Below the pieces are notes generated by a model, which saw only the letters and a list, made by a program, of their open reading frames with translations, did no database searches and had not been told where the DNA came from. A DNA stretch of 64,000 nucleotides from Beverwykella pulmonaria (Eukaryota; Ascomycota; Dothideomycetes; Pleosporales; Melanommataceae), in contig BCHH01000007.1 in the NCBI GenBank assembly GCA_001599595.1, positions 2,188,719 through 2,252,718 of the forward strand. Reading direction: 5' to 3'. Positions 34,077-44,558 of this stretch are shown in pieces (position 1 is the first letter of the stretch; every line of letters starts with the position of its first letter). The position numbers were made by a program, and so were the translations under genes.

Positions 34077-34916
34077 ATGCCTCCTAAACCCCCGCTTCGC
34101 ATACTGCGAAAGCCCCCTCACCCACAGCCCAAGTTAAACCCTCCACCGCCGAAATTGCACGTTCCACGAGCACCAAAAGTCGCTCGCTCACTTCCACCTC
34201 CATCTCGCGCAGCGCAGGCACCGCCGCCACCTCCCCGTCCTCGTCGCACCTTCGCCCGCTCGAATTACTTCGCAAACCCCTTCTCCTACCCACGCCTCGT
34301 CCTGTCCTGGACTGGCACGGCCATGATCAGCTTCTGCGCACTCCTCTTCGTGCGGGACAACATTGTCTCCCTAGACAAGACAAAGGGGAGTTCGATGGCG
34401 CCCACACTGTCGCCGCTCGCACACGAGACGGGGAAGTGCGATTGGGTACTCATTTGGACGCGGTGGGCGCGCGGGGAGATCCAGAGGGGTGATATAGTCA
34501 CGTTTTGGAAACCGGGACGCCAGGAGGAGATGGCTGTTAAGAGGGTTGTGGGGGTCGGTGGGGATACGGTATACCCGAGGCGGGGGTATGCTGTTGAGAA
34601 GGATCGTCTGGAGGAGAGGAGGAGGAGGTTGGGGTTGATGGATGGGTTGGGTGTAGAAGGGGAGTTAGGGACAGAGGAGGGGAGGGTTGTCGTGCCGTAT
34701 GGGCATGTTTGGGTTGAGGGAGATAATTGGAGGAGGAGTTTGGATAGTTGTGATTTTGGGCCGATTAGTCTGGGTTTGGTGGAGGGGAAGGCGAGGAAGG
34801 TCTGGAGGGGGGGTTGGTGGAGGGAGATTAAAGATGCGAGGGATCAAGGGGAGAAGAGGGAAGGGAGTAGGGTTGTGGAAGGGAGGAGTGAGGTGCCGGA
34901 TTTGTTTTTGCAGTGA
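34077..34916 (+). CDS. IMP2: Mitochondrial inner membrane protease subunit 2
   Basis: An S26-family (signal-peptidase-like) Ser-Lys protease that removes sorting peptides of proteins delivered to the intermembrane space. Single exon, 279 residues. A membrane anchor (TAMISFCALLFVRDNI, about 80-96) precedes the catalytic Ser in GSSMAPTLSP (Ser106), followed by GDIVTFWKP and the catalytic Lys in AVKRVVGVGGDTV (Lys155), then VPYGHVWVEGDNWRRSLDS and FGPISLGLVEGKA, all in family order. The first 75 residues are a Pro/Arg/Lys-rich extension with several PPPP runs, longer than in yeast Imp2; it may serve as a presequence. Codon use turns G-rich after codon 180. It ends 69 bp from the convergent tartrate-type dehydrogenase gene. 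Confidence 0.92.
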   Translation: MPPKPPLRILRKPPHPQPKLNPPPPKLHVPRAPKVARSLPPPSRAAQAPPPPPRPRRTFARSNYFANPFSYPRLVLSWTGTAMISFCALLFVRDNIVSLDKTKGSSMAPTLSPLAHETGKCDWVLIWTRWARGEIQRGDIVTFWKPGRQEEMAVKRVVGVGGDTVYPRRGYAVEKDRLEERRRRLGLMDGLGVEGELGTEEGRVVVPYGHVWVEGDNWRRSLDSCDFGPISLGLVEGKARKVWRGGWWREIKDARDQGEKREGSRVVEGRSEVPDLFLQ

Positions 34917-34985
34917 GATGTGAGGTATGTATTTTCGTGCTCTCTGATTCGCATTTGGACCTCTACATTGCGGTTTGAGAACGTG

Positions 34986-36092
34986 TCACGATCTCTCCCC
35001 GTACAGTCTCTCAATCTCCTCACACACCGCTTTAGTAACCTCTTCCGTACTCTTGTCGCCACCCAGGTCCTTCGTTTTCACGCCCGCCTCCGTCACGTTC
35101 TCTACCGCTTTCATCAACTTATCCGCCGCCTGTTCCTCGCCCACCCACCTGACCATCTCTGCCGCACTCCAGAACGCACCCACTGGATTTGCGATTCCTT
35201 TACCTGCTATATCAGGCGCAGACCCATGGATCGGCTCGAACATACTCGGATTCTCCCTCGTCGGGTCGAGATTTGAGGAGGGCGCTATGCCGATTGAACC
35301 CGACAGCGCGGCGGCGAGATCAGATAAAATGTCTGCATGGAGATTGGTCGCGACGATGGTGTCGAGCGATTCCGGATGCAACACCATCCGCACAGTCATA
35401 GCATCAACAAGCATCTTATCGGTCTCCACATCCGGATACCCCCTGGCCACCTCGTAGAAGATCTTATCCCAGAGCACCATGCCATGTCTTTGCGCATTAC
35501 TCTTCGTCACCATGGTCAATTTCTTCCTCGGGCGCAGCCTTGCCGTCTCGAAAGCGTACTTCATTATTCGAGAGACGCCGACGTAGCTGAAGATGGATAC
35601 TTCGGTCGCGACGGCGTAAGGGGTGTCAGCGTGCGAGATGCCGCCTTGGCCGCTGTATTCGCCTTCGCTGTTTTCGCGCACGATCACCCAGTCGAGGTCC
35701 GAAGATTTGCACGCTGTGAGGGGGGAGGAGGTCCCGGGTAGGATTCGGGTAGGCCGGACGTTAACGTACTGGTTGAGAGATTTGCGGATTGGGAGGATTA
35801 AGCCCCAAAGGGAGATGTGATCGGGGACATCAGGCGAGCCTACGGCACCAAAATAAATCGCGTCGAATTTCTTCAACTGTTCGATGCCATCGGGGGGCAT
35901 GTACCATCCTCTCTCTCGAAAGTTCTGGCTACTCCAGTCGAAGGTGGTGAAGTCGAATTCGAAGCCACCGAGAGTGCTGGCTAAGACATGCAGGACGCGT
36001 TCGGCGGCGGCAGTGATTTCGGTGCCGATGCCGTCGCCTGGGATGGAGGCGATGCTGTGGATCTTTGAGACGGTGCGGATGTGTGACGGCAT
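34986..36092 (-). CDS. Tartrate/D-malate-type decarboxylating dehydrogenase
   Basis: A member of the isocitrate/isopropylmalate dehydrogenase superfamily, closest to tartrate dehydrogenase and D-malate dehydrogenase (TtuC/DmlA type); it oxidises 2-hydroxy acids with NAD and Mn or Mg. Single exon, 368 residues, ATG at 36092. Blocks are IASIPGDGIGTEI, AIYFGAVGSPDVPDHISLWG (the PDHxSLWG signature marks the tartrate group), LNQYVNVRPTRILPG (substrate Arg), VIVRENSEGEYSGQGG, KLTMVTKSNAQRHGMVLWDK, ATNLHADILSDLAAALSG and [18 protein letters not shown]. No mitochondrial presequence is apparent, so it is probably cytosolic. Substrate preference among tartrate, D-malate and isopropylmalate cannot be set from sequence. 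A superfamily relative, IDH2, lies 1.2 kb away on the opposite strand. Confidence 0.9.
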   Translation of the reverse strand: MPSHIRTVSKIHSIASIPGDGIGTEITAAAERVLHVLASTLGGFEFDFTTFDWSSQNFRERGWYMPPDGIEQLKKFDAIYFGAVGSPDVPDHISLWGLILPIRKSLNQYVNVRPTRILPGTSSPLTACKSSDLDWVIVRENSEGEYSGQGGISHADTPYAVATEVSIFSYVGVSRIMKYAFETARLRPRKKLTMVTKSNAQRHGMVLWDKIFYEVARGYPDVETDKMLVDAMTVRMVLHPESLDTIVATNLHADILSDLAAALSGSIGIAPSSNLDPTRENPSMFEPIHGSAPDIAGKGIANPVGAFWSAAEMVRWVGEEQAADKLMKAVENVTEAGVKTKDLGGDKSTEEVTKAVCEEIERLYGERS

Positions 36093-36592
36093 TTTGGCGG
36101 CGAATTTAGTATGCAGATAACGCGAGTCCTCCTCGGAATTGTACTCGTCTACTTCACGACTGGATCTTGAGGTGCCATATGGGTGGGATGCAGTAGGAAG
36201 AGGGCATTCTGGGAATTGAGCCCTTTATGTAGGCTGTAGGTGCCAGGTCCCACAATCCGGAGAGAAAGCCGGGTATCGCGGTGATATGGTCAAGTGTAGC
36301 AAAGCTACCTTGCACTGGCCTAGGTAGTGTATACGCATAGCGAACCCCTCCTTTGACAGTGCTGATCCCTGCAGCCCGCCCCGCCTTGCTAGCGTCGTCT
36401 CTCCCGCCAAGCCTGGACCCCTCGCGCCACCATCAAGACGACGGTACACCGCTCTCTCACACCTCAGCCCAGCATTACTCACGCATCAAGCTTCTCTTAC
36501 ACTTTACCTACATTCTCTGTCCAATTCGAAAATTCGGAATACTTAATCTTAAGCCACTCTCTCTCCAGCTCTTCATTACCACTCCCGCAGTC
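36093..36592. promoter_or_regulatory. Shared upstream region of two divergent genes
   Basis: A 500-bp gap between the start codons of the tartrate-type dehydrogenase (minus) and the glycolipid transfer protein (plus). The 100 bases before 36593 are pyrimidine-rich (CTCTCTCTCC), common upstream of fungal start sites. No specific operator was recognised. Confidence 0.4.
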
Positions 36593-37391
36593 ATGGCCGC
36601 AGCATTCCCCCCCGGCGGCACCTTCTTCGATACCCTCAAGAAGAGCTTCACCGATGTGCCGCTGGATCCTAGTAAGGATAATGCTGTGAGTACGACGGAG
36701 TTTTTGGAGGCGGCAGAGAGCTTGGTTACGCTGTTCGGTGCGTTTCCTGTCCTTTACCCCAAACATCCGTGCTACCAATATGCGCTGACCAAAGTGTGAC
36801 CTGTAGATGTCCTCGGCTCCATTGCCTTCAACCCCGTTAAGAACGATATGTTAGGAAACGTCAAGGTATGCTTATACTGCACGTGTGGTTATAGGGTGGT
36901 GCTGATGTGATGGTGGCAGAAAATCCGCGACCGCCAGCTGGCCGCCCCCGCGCTCTCAGAAACCCTCCAGGAACTCGTCATCAACGAGCTCAAGGAGAAG
37001 AAACACAATGCCACTGAGGGTCTTCTATGGCTCACACGGTAGTTCCTCCCCATCCGTCTTCCCTCACTCTCCTACTTGATTGACGTATATATCCAGCGGT
37101 CTCGACTTCACGGCGCAAGCGCTCAGAGCCAACATCACAAACCCATCCGAAGAGCTCAGCGCGTCCTTCCGCGGCGCATACGGCAACACGCTCAAGCCGC
37201 ACCACTCGTTCCTCATCAAGCCCATTTTCAGCGGCGCCATGAGCGCCACGCCGTACCGCAAGGACTTTTATAAGAAGCTCGGGGATGATGAGGGGAAGGT
37301 GAACCAGGAGCTCGCGACGTGGTTGGCGGCGCTAGAGAAGGTGGTGGGCATTCTGAAGGACTTTACTACTAGCAAGGCGGCGAAGTGGTAG
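36593..37391 (+). CDS. Glycolipid transfer protein, HET-C2-like
   Basis: A cytosolic all-helical GLTP-fold protein that moves glycosphingolipids between membranes. Exons 36593-36737, 36807-36865, 36920-37038 and 37097-37391 give 205 residues, the normal family length. The headgroup site is recognisable: the Asp, Asn and Lys in FDVLGSIAFNPVKNDMLGNV and the following KKIRDR, the Trp in EGLLWLTRGLDF, and the His in HHSFLIKPIFSGAMSATPYR. The fungal homolog HET-C2 of Podospora takes part in vegetative incompatibility, where allelic polymorphism meets NLR partners; any such role here is inference. All four exons keep frame with GT-AG introns of 54-69 nt. Confidence 0.95.
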
Positions 37392-38833
37392 ATTACAAAC
37401 CATAGAGGTTGGAGAGGAAAATAGGAGGTACGGAAAATGGGTAGCACACAATATGTGTAGGATTGGGAATGGCTATGGATATGGACACTACATATATGAA
37501 TACACATGTGCGCTGCTAGCCAGGCCACTTGTTGTTGGCTCCTCCCTTTGCGGGGTCTGTAAATTCGTGAATAAATGCGTCTTTCTCTCCGCCATCGTTT
37601 TCCGGCAAACTGCAGTTTGCATTCATATGTATAATATCTAGTAGAAGAAGTTACACTTTGATTTTCCAATCCCATGCTAACTTTCTTTCCTGTCCTGCTG
37701 TCTTGTCCTCACTCTCTACGCGAGCAAGAATACAAGATATCACAACCCCTCTTGACCACCTCGACCTCACCTGCAAGCCGATGTCCAACTTCCAGTTCTA
37801 GCTCTACTATGCTATATCGGTATCTTCTTTATCTTCGTTGTGAACTTGATACGGCGAAGGCGTTGCCATGTAGGTTCTTGATAATTTGTTTGGTTTCCCT
37901 GGTGGTGTATCGGGTTGTGAGTTAGTGGATTTCTTTAGCGATTAGAGTAGAGATGGAGACAAGAAGGTGCTGAAGAGAGGGTGTTGGTTTTGTCAAGAAG
38001 AGATGGGGAAATGGAGAGGGGAAGGATATGAGGGAGTTAGGAAAGCAGCGGGATGACACAGAGGGGAAGGGGAGACGTGAGGAAGATGGAGTATATATGG
38101 AGGGAGAATCATGGCGCAACGGAGACCATGTGCGTGCTTGAGATGTCGATAGGTTGTTTCTTAGTTCATTTGCTATACACCTATTATCGTACGTCTCGTG
38201 TTGTGGGGGTGGACAAATCCAAAAGGGATTTCTTATATCTCATCCTATTAGGAAATTTTCTGGAAACTCGGTTTATTCTATATTCAAAGTTATAGCACTG
38301 TGCTGCTCTCGGAGATTTCCCGTCTTGGGATCCCTCACTTGGAACTAAAGCGGTTTGAATATATTTAGTTGATGCTCTCAAGGCTTTATTTCATATTCAT
38401 TTCCCGGCTGAGATCTGAGCGTTGCACCTCTATAATCCTTCCGGGATTATCGGAAGAGGCAAATTGATTTATCCTGTGATATTTTGGCCTCTGTCTAGAA
38501 CTACTTCCTCGTCCTGTGGAATCAATAGCGTAACCAGCACAGCAATTATCGTTTTGAAACATGGCGCATGTCATCGTTTATAAGCTATCAAAATGAGCCC
38601 ATGTTTGAGGATGATGCTACATACAAGGTAGATTTCGTGATGCTTGGCATGGTGTTGAAATCAGCTAGCGGCAAATTCTACCCAATCAGCTGCCCAGAAC
38701 TCCAGTGTCTCTCCTTCATCGGGCCATAGCTGATTTCAAAGCTCGACGACGCTCAGAAACATGCAGAACTCTCTTCCCATCCACTCGGTTTGCCCATCTG
38801 GACGTGGATTAGTGGGGACAGTTCAGGAAGGTG
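37392..38833. other. Intergenic, no supported gene
   Basis: About 1.4 kb between the GLTP gene and the bZIP gene. Short open frames show no family. A CCAAT box at about 38686 lies 150 bp upstream of the bZIP ATG. Confidence 0.45.
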
Positions 38834-40495
38834 ATGATGGATAGATCGGTAGCGAATTTGACGACCGAACAGCTGTATCGGAAGAGGGCTTTTGATAGGG
38901 AGAATCAGCGGGCTTCGAGGTAACTATCAGCATCCGAGCTTTTGTTTTGACTGTTCGATATGCTGATGTGTTGGATAGAGCGCGGAAGAAGACTCGCATT
39001 GCCGAACTCGAAGATGAAGTCGCGGATCTCAAACGACGCCTGGCACGTTCAGAAGAGCAGGTCAAGTATTTCCAAGGCAATGAAGCCGCGTTGAGAGAGG
39101 TCATTGAATCTGCGAGATCATCGTTGCAAATGATCGATATCCCAATGTCGAGCCAGATGCTAATGCCCTCGCCGCCCTCTTCGTCACGGGCAAGTGGGTC
39201 AGTTGATGAGGACTTCGTTTCTGCGGCTGTGGAGTCGACATCTCCGCCCATTAACTTTGGATACGCGGACGGTGCAGGTGCGGTGCAGACGACGACGGAA
39301 TTCAGCAGTGATGCTCCGTTGGAGTTAGGCCCCGAGCCATCGCCAACCAACGAGGTCGACGCACTGGTACTGGGCAATGGGAACAGTGCTCTCACTTTCG
39401 GTCTTCCACTGGCACCTCATTTCGACACAATGTCTTATTTCTGGGAGAATGTCTTTCGTTCGTATTCCATACCACAACTTATAAACCTACGCCCTGCTCG
39501 CTAACACCTCCAAAGCCACAAGCATAACCCCACCAACTTCCTTCTCCCGCTCATTCCTCGACCCTTTTTCCTCCGACTTCCCACTTCCCTCCAATCTCTG
39601 GACCTCACCTTTAGAAACGCCATCTCTGCAAAAGAACCAGCTCATGCGGCAGTGGGAGCGGCTGCCCCCTCATCTCGATCCGTCGTGTCGTCTCGATACA
39701 GTGTTAGCCGAACTCTTTCGGTCAAGCCGCCAGCGCGCAGCGAAGATCCCAGAGTTCTCGGGCCCCGTGTTTCCAGCTATTGGGAGTTTGTTGAACCCCG
39801 AGACGAGGAGTGAGAGTAATCCCATCTCGAATGCAATAGGACAGCATGGGAGAGTGACGATGGGGATGAGGAGTATGGAGTTGAAGATTGCTATAATGTA
39901 TAATATGTGTATGTCTGTGTGTGAGATTAGATGAGGTGGCTGATGTGCTGACGTGTAGATTTGCGACAATAGGTGTTTATTTGAGGGTATGTATTTTCTG
40001 CATAGATGTCGTGAAGGGGTGTCACTAACTCAGGCAGTGGCTCATTACACCCACGAAACAAAACTACGAGGCCATGCCCGAATACCTACGACCACTTGAG
40101 ATTCAACTCACGATCCCACATCCAGCCTGGATCGACGTAATCGTCTGGTGCGCCAACCCATCCTTCCTCGTTCCTCTCTCTCTCTCTCTACCATTAATGC
40201 CTACCAGCTAACTCTCCATAGGCCCGAAGCCCGCGAACGCATAATCCGCCACATGGACTGGACCGAATTCGAAGTCCTGCGCGCCATCGGCAACCACGAC
40301 ATGTCGATTAACTGGCCGCACGGCTTATCCACCGTATTCACGGCGAATTCTGAAGGAAAGGATATGAGGATGAATCCAAGGTTTGAGAGGCATATAAGGA
40401 CGTTAGAGAACTGGACGATGGGGAGGAAGGTTACGGATAGGTTTCCATTTTTGAAGGGGGTTGCTGATAAGGATATTGGGATGGTGGCGATATGA
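38834..40495 (+). CDS. bZIP transcription factor with DUF3425 domain
   Basis: A nuclear regulator of the fungal bZIP-DUF3425 group. Six exons: 38834-38919, 38979-39457, 39516-39906, 39959-39986, 40038-40147 and 40222-40495, giving 455 residues; the fourth is only 28 nt. The basic region spans the first intron (RKRAFDRENQRAS joined to RARKKTRIAELE) and leads into a leucine zipper (VADLKRRLARSEEQVKYFQG). A Ser/Pro-rich linker follows. The C-terminal DUF3425 part shows HLDPSCRLDTVLAELFRSSR, then WLITPTKQNYEAMPEYLRP and IQLTIPHPAWIDVIVWPEAR, the hallmark of that domain, with microexon 4 supplying IFATIGVYLR. The two tandem ATGs (38834, 38837) are both possible starts. Target genes are unknown. 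Confidence 0.9.
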
Positions 40496-41582
40496 CAGGT
40501 GGGCAGTTTGGAATGTGGGGCGTTATAAGATTTGGCTTTTTGGAAAACGTAGGAATTTGGGTTGGTATTTGGGATCAGCTAACGCTCTAACGCTTCTGCT
40601 GGAGGGACAGGTCCTCGTTAGCGCAACTCAAAGTAAACCAGCATCTACAAACCCATGACAAGCACGCAGTCTGTCGGGCCTGCATTTGAGCCCCGCCGTA
40701 GTTCATTATCACATGTTGCATGACGCACAGACACATTCTGGTCCAAACTGCAGCGGCTATTTAGACCCTGCAGTGCAACGGTGCAACAAGGCAATGACAA
40801 GGAAATAACAGCGCTACCACAACAATACAGCATCCGACAAGGAAACAAAAATACCGCCGCAATAATGTGGCGTCAATAATATGAAACGATTGAACCCGCT
40901 TGCCTTCCCGGTTTAATGTAATATTCTAGGTATGATTATGAGTAGTCGCCTAGAATTGGGTTACTAAAATTATATTACGCTAACGAGGTCCAGCTGTACT
41001 TGCAACGCTTCATTATCATATGTTGCATTACAAGTATTTAACTCTTAAGAGATGTACTTCGCTAGATACGAGTTCCATTGTCGGTTGTGGAGAGATCGCG
41101 CCGACCGTAGTAAAACTGTGCCGCGCTCGGACTTTCATGTCAGTTTAGCTGTGGTGCACGTCCTGGACTCTGAGACCCCGAACAATTTCGCGAACTGTGC
41201 CCAAACGCTAGCCAATCATCTGGTTGTATTTATGGGATGTGCTTTGCAATATATCTCAGGTTAGGACCGGCTTAGTTTTCATGTCCGGACTTTCGATGGA
41301 ACAACGCCTCGATACAGAATCCGACGGCACAGTGAGGTGCAATGCTGCTCTGTGTTGCGAACATACGAGCACTTCTATATAAATTCCATTCAGTCTAGTC
41401 TGACTGAATGTAGTATCAGTTTCATTCCTTTCTTCATTTGCTTCTACATTTGTTACATTCGTTTCTGTTTCTCTTCAGATTTTTGGGCTTGCTCTTTAAG
41501 TAAGCACACTATTGTTTACTTTTCTTCCACTACATATATACATTCATTGATTTAGTCTTCACTCTATCTTTCATCCTTCAAG
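40496..41582. other. Intergenic with promoter of the Lys-Pro-repeat gene
   Basis: About 1.1 kb, A+T-rich and without a supported gene. The phrase TTCATTATCA(C/T)ATGTTGCAT occurs twice (about 40700 and 41012), a small direct repeat. A TATA box (TATATAAA) at about 41377 lies some 200 bp before the ATG at 41583; a pyrimidine-rich leader follows. Confidence 0.45.
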
Positions 41583-43546
41583 ATGCGGGCGGCTGGCCTG
41601 TCTGCCCTGGCAGCCTTAGGGCTCCACGCTTTAGGTGTGCAGGGCGAAATCTCCTGCCACACCCATCACCCCCTCACGAACTGGTCCGTGGCCGACCTTT
41701 CCAAGCTCCAGTCAGCGCTTGCGGGCCCTGTTGTCGATCTTTGCAACCAGGGCCTTGAAGTTGGGGAAAACGAGGTTATTACCCATCAGGTTGGAGATGT
41801 GACCTTTGAGATTGTGCGCCCTGAGACCGTCCAAAATACCGAAGACTGCAAATCGGCATTTGCAACCATTATTTTGAAGTGCGTTAGTGGACAGAACGTT
41901 GGTGGGGGGGAAATTGAGAGTGAGACTGGAAACGGAGTTCTGTATGAGGTTTTCCATGCCAGCACGGACGAGGGGGATGACGATGAGGAAGACTTCCACA
42001 TCGAAGCTAGGGATGATAAAGGACTTGAGCTTGCCGAAGATGACTTCGACGATCTGTTAGAGTTGGTCGGGCACGGCAGCAGTCTTGGAGCCCGCGCGCC
42101 GAAGGGTAGCAAGGCAAAAAAACCAAAGCCTAAACCAAAGCCAAAGCCCAAACCGAAGCCAAAGTCTAAACCAAAGCCAACCCCTAAACCGAAACCAACT
42201 CCTAAATCAAAGCCTACTCCTAAACTAAAGCCTACTCCTAAACCAAAGCCGACCCCAAAGTCGAAGACCATGTCAAGGAAGGCTACGAAGACATCCAGCT
42301 CAGTTAAAAATGGCCCTACAAAGACCTGCAAGCAGATATATGCTTTGGCAAAGACAGGAGCTAAGAAGGTTGCGCCTAAAGTCCGCAGCGAGGATTATGT
42401 TGGTGGCATGGCGCATATTGAGAAGCGGAGTGCCAAATCAGCAAATGGCTGCTCTGTCAAAATTCACGCTTTGGCATACCCAGACAAGAACTCTATGGTA
42501 TGTAACGCCCTTCTAAACCCAACTGCACTCCATTCAATTATGTTCCCTAATTAAACGTGTCCCGGCTAACTATCTTGTGTACATAGCCCGCAGGCTCAAA
42601 GTTCTTTGGATTCCAAAAGCCTCTCACATGCGCTAATACTGTCTTTGGAGAGAGGAGGGCCCCTGCTCCTGGTCAAACAAAAACTTTTTACAACATTGAG
42701 CATGTTCTTGAATGGCAGGTCGTGACCAAATTCTTCGACTGGGTCCACGACGACAAGAAACCAGGTAAGATCTTCGACAACCCTAACCCAAGTGAAAAGG
42801 AAAAAGTCGATTTCTGCAATTACTGGAAGTACACCTGGGTCGGCGACGACCCTAAACTTGCGCCGAAGTTCTTGATTACAGGTGGAACTGTGAAGAGGAG
42901 CGCACTAGAACATTTGAAGTATGCGTATCCTGGTAGCAAAAACTATCAAGAGGAGTTTGTGTGGCTGGAGGAAACTATCAATGCGCCTGCAAAGTCTAAT
43001 GTAAGCATACCCTAAACTAGTGTCTTAGGGTTGTTTTTAAATTCATCTTCCTCCTAGATGTTCGCCGATAAAAATACCGCTCGCGTATACGGCCCCGGAG
43101 ACATCACAGACGATATCAAAAGCAAAGATATAGTCCGCGCGCGCGTGGCCCTGGTGCGCCTGAAATGGCTTATGGGTGCACGTAAGTATATGCGCTACGC
43201 TGACATCAAAAAAATCTTTAAAAAACAAAAAGAACGCATCGGCACCGTCCTCGATGCTCTTGACACATCCCTTGAATCCAACAGCCTACCTGGCTTTGCA
43301 GCTTGGAAGAAGCAGGGCCTTAAGGCATACTGGGATACATATATGGATGAAAAGATTAAGACAGCGGACAAGAGGTGCCAAAATGATATGAGTACTTATC
43401 TCACGCTGATGAGTAGGGAGTGGGGAATAAAGAAAGTTGGGGGGACACCAGTTAGTCCAGCATTAAAGACTTTTCAGAATGAAATTCGCTTGGTTAAGGC
43501 GGCTTGGGCGCAGGAGAAGGCGAAACCTTGGACGGCGCCTTGGTAG
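41583..43546 (+). CDS. Secreted protein with Lys-Pro repeat tract and possible Kex2 site
   Basis: A predicted extracellular protein of unknown function. Exons 41583-42497, 42587-43000 and 43058-43546 give 605 residues. Residues 1-21 are a signal peptide. A Cys-containing N-terminal domain (22-125) is followed by an acidic segment (about 129-160, many Asp and Glu) and then a strongly basic Lys-Pro tract (about 179-228, KPKPKPKP turning into [17 protein letters not shown]). A dibasic site in HIEKRSAKS after the tract suits Kex2 cleavage. The C-terminal domain holds [20 protein letters not shown] and [18 protein letters not shown]; similar stretches occur, as I recall, at the C-termini of fungal killer-toxin-like chitinases and secreted proteins. 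Alternating acidic and basic tracts could bind each other or wall polymers. No catalytic motif was found. Confidence 0.75.
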
Positions 43547-44558
43547 CGCGTTCATGAGGGAGCAAGAAGATGGCGAGTGTTGAGGTGTTGGGTAGATTTG
43601 TATGATAGAGGCTAGTTGAAAATTCCAGTAGTGATATAAGTGTATCTTAAGAGAAGTTCTTGGATGTCATTATTAGGGAGCTGATAGGTGCAATATTAGT
43701 GGATAACTAAGAACCCTTCCGATGTCCTTGTCTCAAGTGAGCGTTGTGGTGCGTAACGTTGTTCTGGTTTGTTTGCTGTCCCGCAAGAGTAGCCAAGGTT
43801 CTATGGGTGAGAGGATAAACTTCCAAGTGACGTTGTAAAGATGCGCTAACTACCGGTAATAGCTGCCCGTTGATACTAGAAACGCTATTGGTCTATTCTA
43901 CGGCTGCAACTATATGAATAGGTGCTTGAGGTCCTACGTAGAAGACCTAGACTCTCCCTCCTAGTTACTAAAGCTCATTAAATGGCTTAGCAGCGTGTGC
44001 AGAGGCTTTGCAGGTTGGTGAGGCTGGAGAAGTACGCTAAAAGCTGTAGCGCGGGGCTATACTGAGATCTACGCGGGCATTTCCTACACAAAGCTACAAG
44101 GCTAACTTACTTGAGAACGACCGCGTTAGATGCTGACTTCTCTGAACGTACACCTCGGCCAACTGGGTTAGCGTTAGTGCTTATCGTGGACCAAGCCCTT
44201 AGCGTTGGTTGGCTGAGCTGCAGCCTCGACTTCGTCGACTTCTCCGGACCCCGATGTTTGACTATGCACCAACTTTCCGCCGTGCCACGTCATAGTTTCA
44301 AATTAGGGAACGCTAATTTCCGCGGCACAGCATCTAATTCACCGGGCGGGTATATATGGGCAGCGTAGTGCTTGATTAATTGATTGATTGTCTCAAACTG
44401 GGTCAGAACCGACTGCTTTCACCATAAAAAGACATTCGAGCGAAGTAGGGAGGAACTCCTTGATTGCTATAAAGCTGTTGTTACAAACAAACCTGAGATC
44501 TCGCACAAAGCCACACATCCTTGAATCGCTCTCTTTGGACTCTCCTACCATCACCATC
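43547..44558. other. Intergenic, probably old repeat DNA
   Basis: About 1 kb with no supported gene. The stretch around 43900-44330 contains several GCGTTAG/CTAACGC-type words and looks like a mutated repeat, but I could not define termini. Confidence 0.4.

Noticed and set aside
41786..42331. 181-codon minus-strand frame with Gly-Leu/Val-Gly-Phe repeats
   Set aside because: Exact antisense of the Lys-Pro repeat tract; the repeats are a mirror of the real coding sequence.
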